Source: Laccaria trichodermophora
Lineage: Eukaryota > Basidiomycota > Agaricomycetes > Agaricales > Hydnangiaceae
DNA: 64,000 nt
Direction: 5' to 3'
NCBI GenBank assembly: GCA_018417955.1
Contig: JACTVC010000002.1
Coordinates: 3,224,001-3,288,000, forward strand
Shown: one piece after another, positions 63,133 through 64,000 of the stretch
Layout of the letters: each line of letters starts with the position of its first letter
How positions within the stretch are numbered: the first letter of the stretch is position 1
Made by a program: the position numbers and the translations under genes
Notes under the pieces: generated by a model
Databases searched by the model: none
What the model was told of the DNA's origin: nothing
The model's input: the letters and a program-made list of their open reading frames with translations, nothing else

Positions 63133-64000
63133 TGGAGTAGTGCATCCTGGCAGATGCATACTCCATCCCCCTGGTGTTCGGGGTCTTGCTTAGGTGTCAG
63201 AGGGTTTACATACACATTTAGACGTCACATCGTGTTTGTAGGTTCTCCAGTTCATACCACCACATTGTCTCGTGTCTACGCGTTCTCTGTGCTTCCTGCA
63301 AGTCACTCGGCACCTCTCCATCTGGTGATGAGAGTGGTTTTCGTCTCACTCATGTGGTTCAAGACTCACCATTTCTGAGTGCTCATTCTTTGCTGTGACT
63401 TCCAAAGATCAGGACGACATCCAATCTGTTCAGGACGCATCCATCATCTTCCACACAACAATCGACTCAGTTCTTCCGAGTATCATCATCTACACCCTTC
63501 CAACAACCTCTCTGTTCATTCTGTCATGCCCTTCATCTGTGTTTACTGTGTTACAGCGACTTTTCGAGCCACCCCGTCATTTTGAGAGCGTGGGAATCTT
63601 TTTTCTTGTAGGTACCATACTGCCGTTCGAGCTCCCTCCGGCCTTGAGTTCAAGACTTCAACCTGTCCACTGTCCGCTTCCAGTCTCTGAAGGCTCCCTG
63701 CGCAGATCCAATTGCACATCCCCTTGCGATCTCCCCATCTCCCATAAACATCACACATCCACCTGCTTTCTCGATGCACCCATTCTTTTGACAGCCCACG
63801 TCGACCATCTACCCATCCCTTTCAGTTCTTTTTTTAGTGTCCGTGCACGATGCACATGCGTTTTTGCGACTTTGCGTTTTTCTCCCGATGGTGGAAGGTT
63901 TGGTCATGGGTTAGGCTTAGTGTTTTGAGGTCGTTGTTGAAGCGACGCGGACGTCGCTTAGTTTGGGGGGGGCACATGGAGTAGTGCATCCTGGCAGATG
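63133..64000 (+). mobile_element. terminal-repeat element, possibly a short LTR/TRIM, truncated by the window edge
   Basis: TGGAGTAGTGCATCCTGGCA starts at 63133 and again, in the same orientation, at 63977. The second copy runs into the window end and matches for at least 24 bp. A run of G (63965-63972) lies just before the second copy, where an LTR element has its polypurine tract. The first copy can fold (GGAGTA...TGCATC with GATGCATACTCC). With 844 bp between repeat starts, a TRIM-like element is possible. Short frames inside have no recognisable protein. The insertion lies 20 bp into an intron of the gene at 62309. Confidence 0.5.

Overview
This is a eukaryotic window, most likely from an agaricomycete (mushroom-forming basidiomycete) genome. 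The signs are genes cut by many GT-AG introns of about 45-60 nt, F-box-like domains, families of Fe(II)/2-oxoglutarate (2OG) dioxygenase-like genes, and a dense load of Helitrons, LTR elements and MITEs. I see no rRNA, tRNA or CRISPR array. No species is assigned.

Layout. 1-453: the 5' terminus of a Helitron-like element running off the left edge. 741-2262: F-box plus nucleotidyltransferase-fold gene. 2677-5257: AT-hook gene of unknown function. 5652-11214 (minus): a many-exon dioxygenase-like gene, possibly TET/JBP-like, broken by a 584-bp hAT-type MITE at 6987-7570. 11316-15930: about 4.6 kb without genes, made of perfect or near-perfect palindromes and diverged tandem repeats. 15992-27313: JmjC gene A, broken by a 6,685-bp Helitron-like element (18361-25045, minus). 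27541-27706: F-box-like fragment. 27845-35891: a Helitron with a 2,634-codon Rep/helicase frame that ends in a USP-like protease domain. 35892-57328: JmjC gene B, broken by a solo LTR (37666-38309) and by a full LTR retrotransposon (38543-56242). That retrotransposon is itself broken by a second Helitron-like copy (47479-53521, plus). 58493-60106: F-box gene. 60672-61480: an 800-bp purine-rich strand. 62309-63112: start of another agaricomycete multigene-family gene, followed by a terminal-repeat element that runs off the right edge.

The two Helitron-like copies are in opposite orientation, with a 22.4-kb spacer. They appear essentially identical, except for 642 bp, which is about four units of a 160-bp internal repeat. 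Both have the same 5' terminus (TTACGAGTCCTC...) and 3' terminus (...CTCTTACACAAG). Removing each one exactly between these ends restores an open frame in its target gene. The 3' terminus also closes the helicase-bearing element, so that element is the probable source of the transposition protein. The ends carry asymmetric inverted repeats and hairpins whose stems show paired (compensatory) substitutions, as expected for a Helitron2/Helentron-like group.

The dioxygenase-type genes here have each been broken recently by a different class of transposon, at sites where precise removal or splicing would restore the frame. Exon boundaries below come from reading frames and splice consensus only. 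No transcript or database evidence was available.
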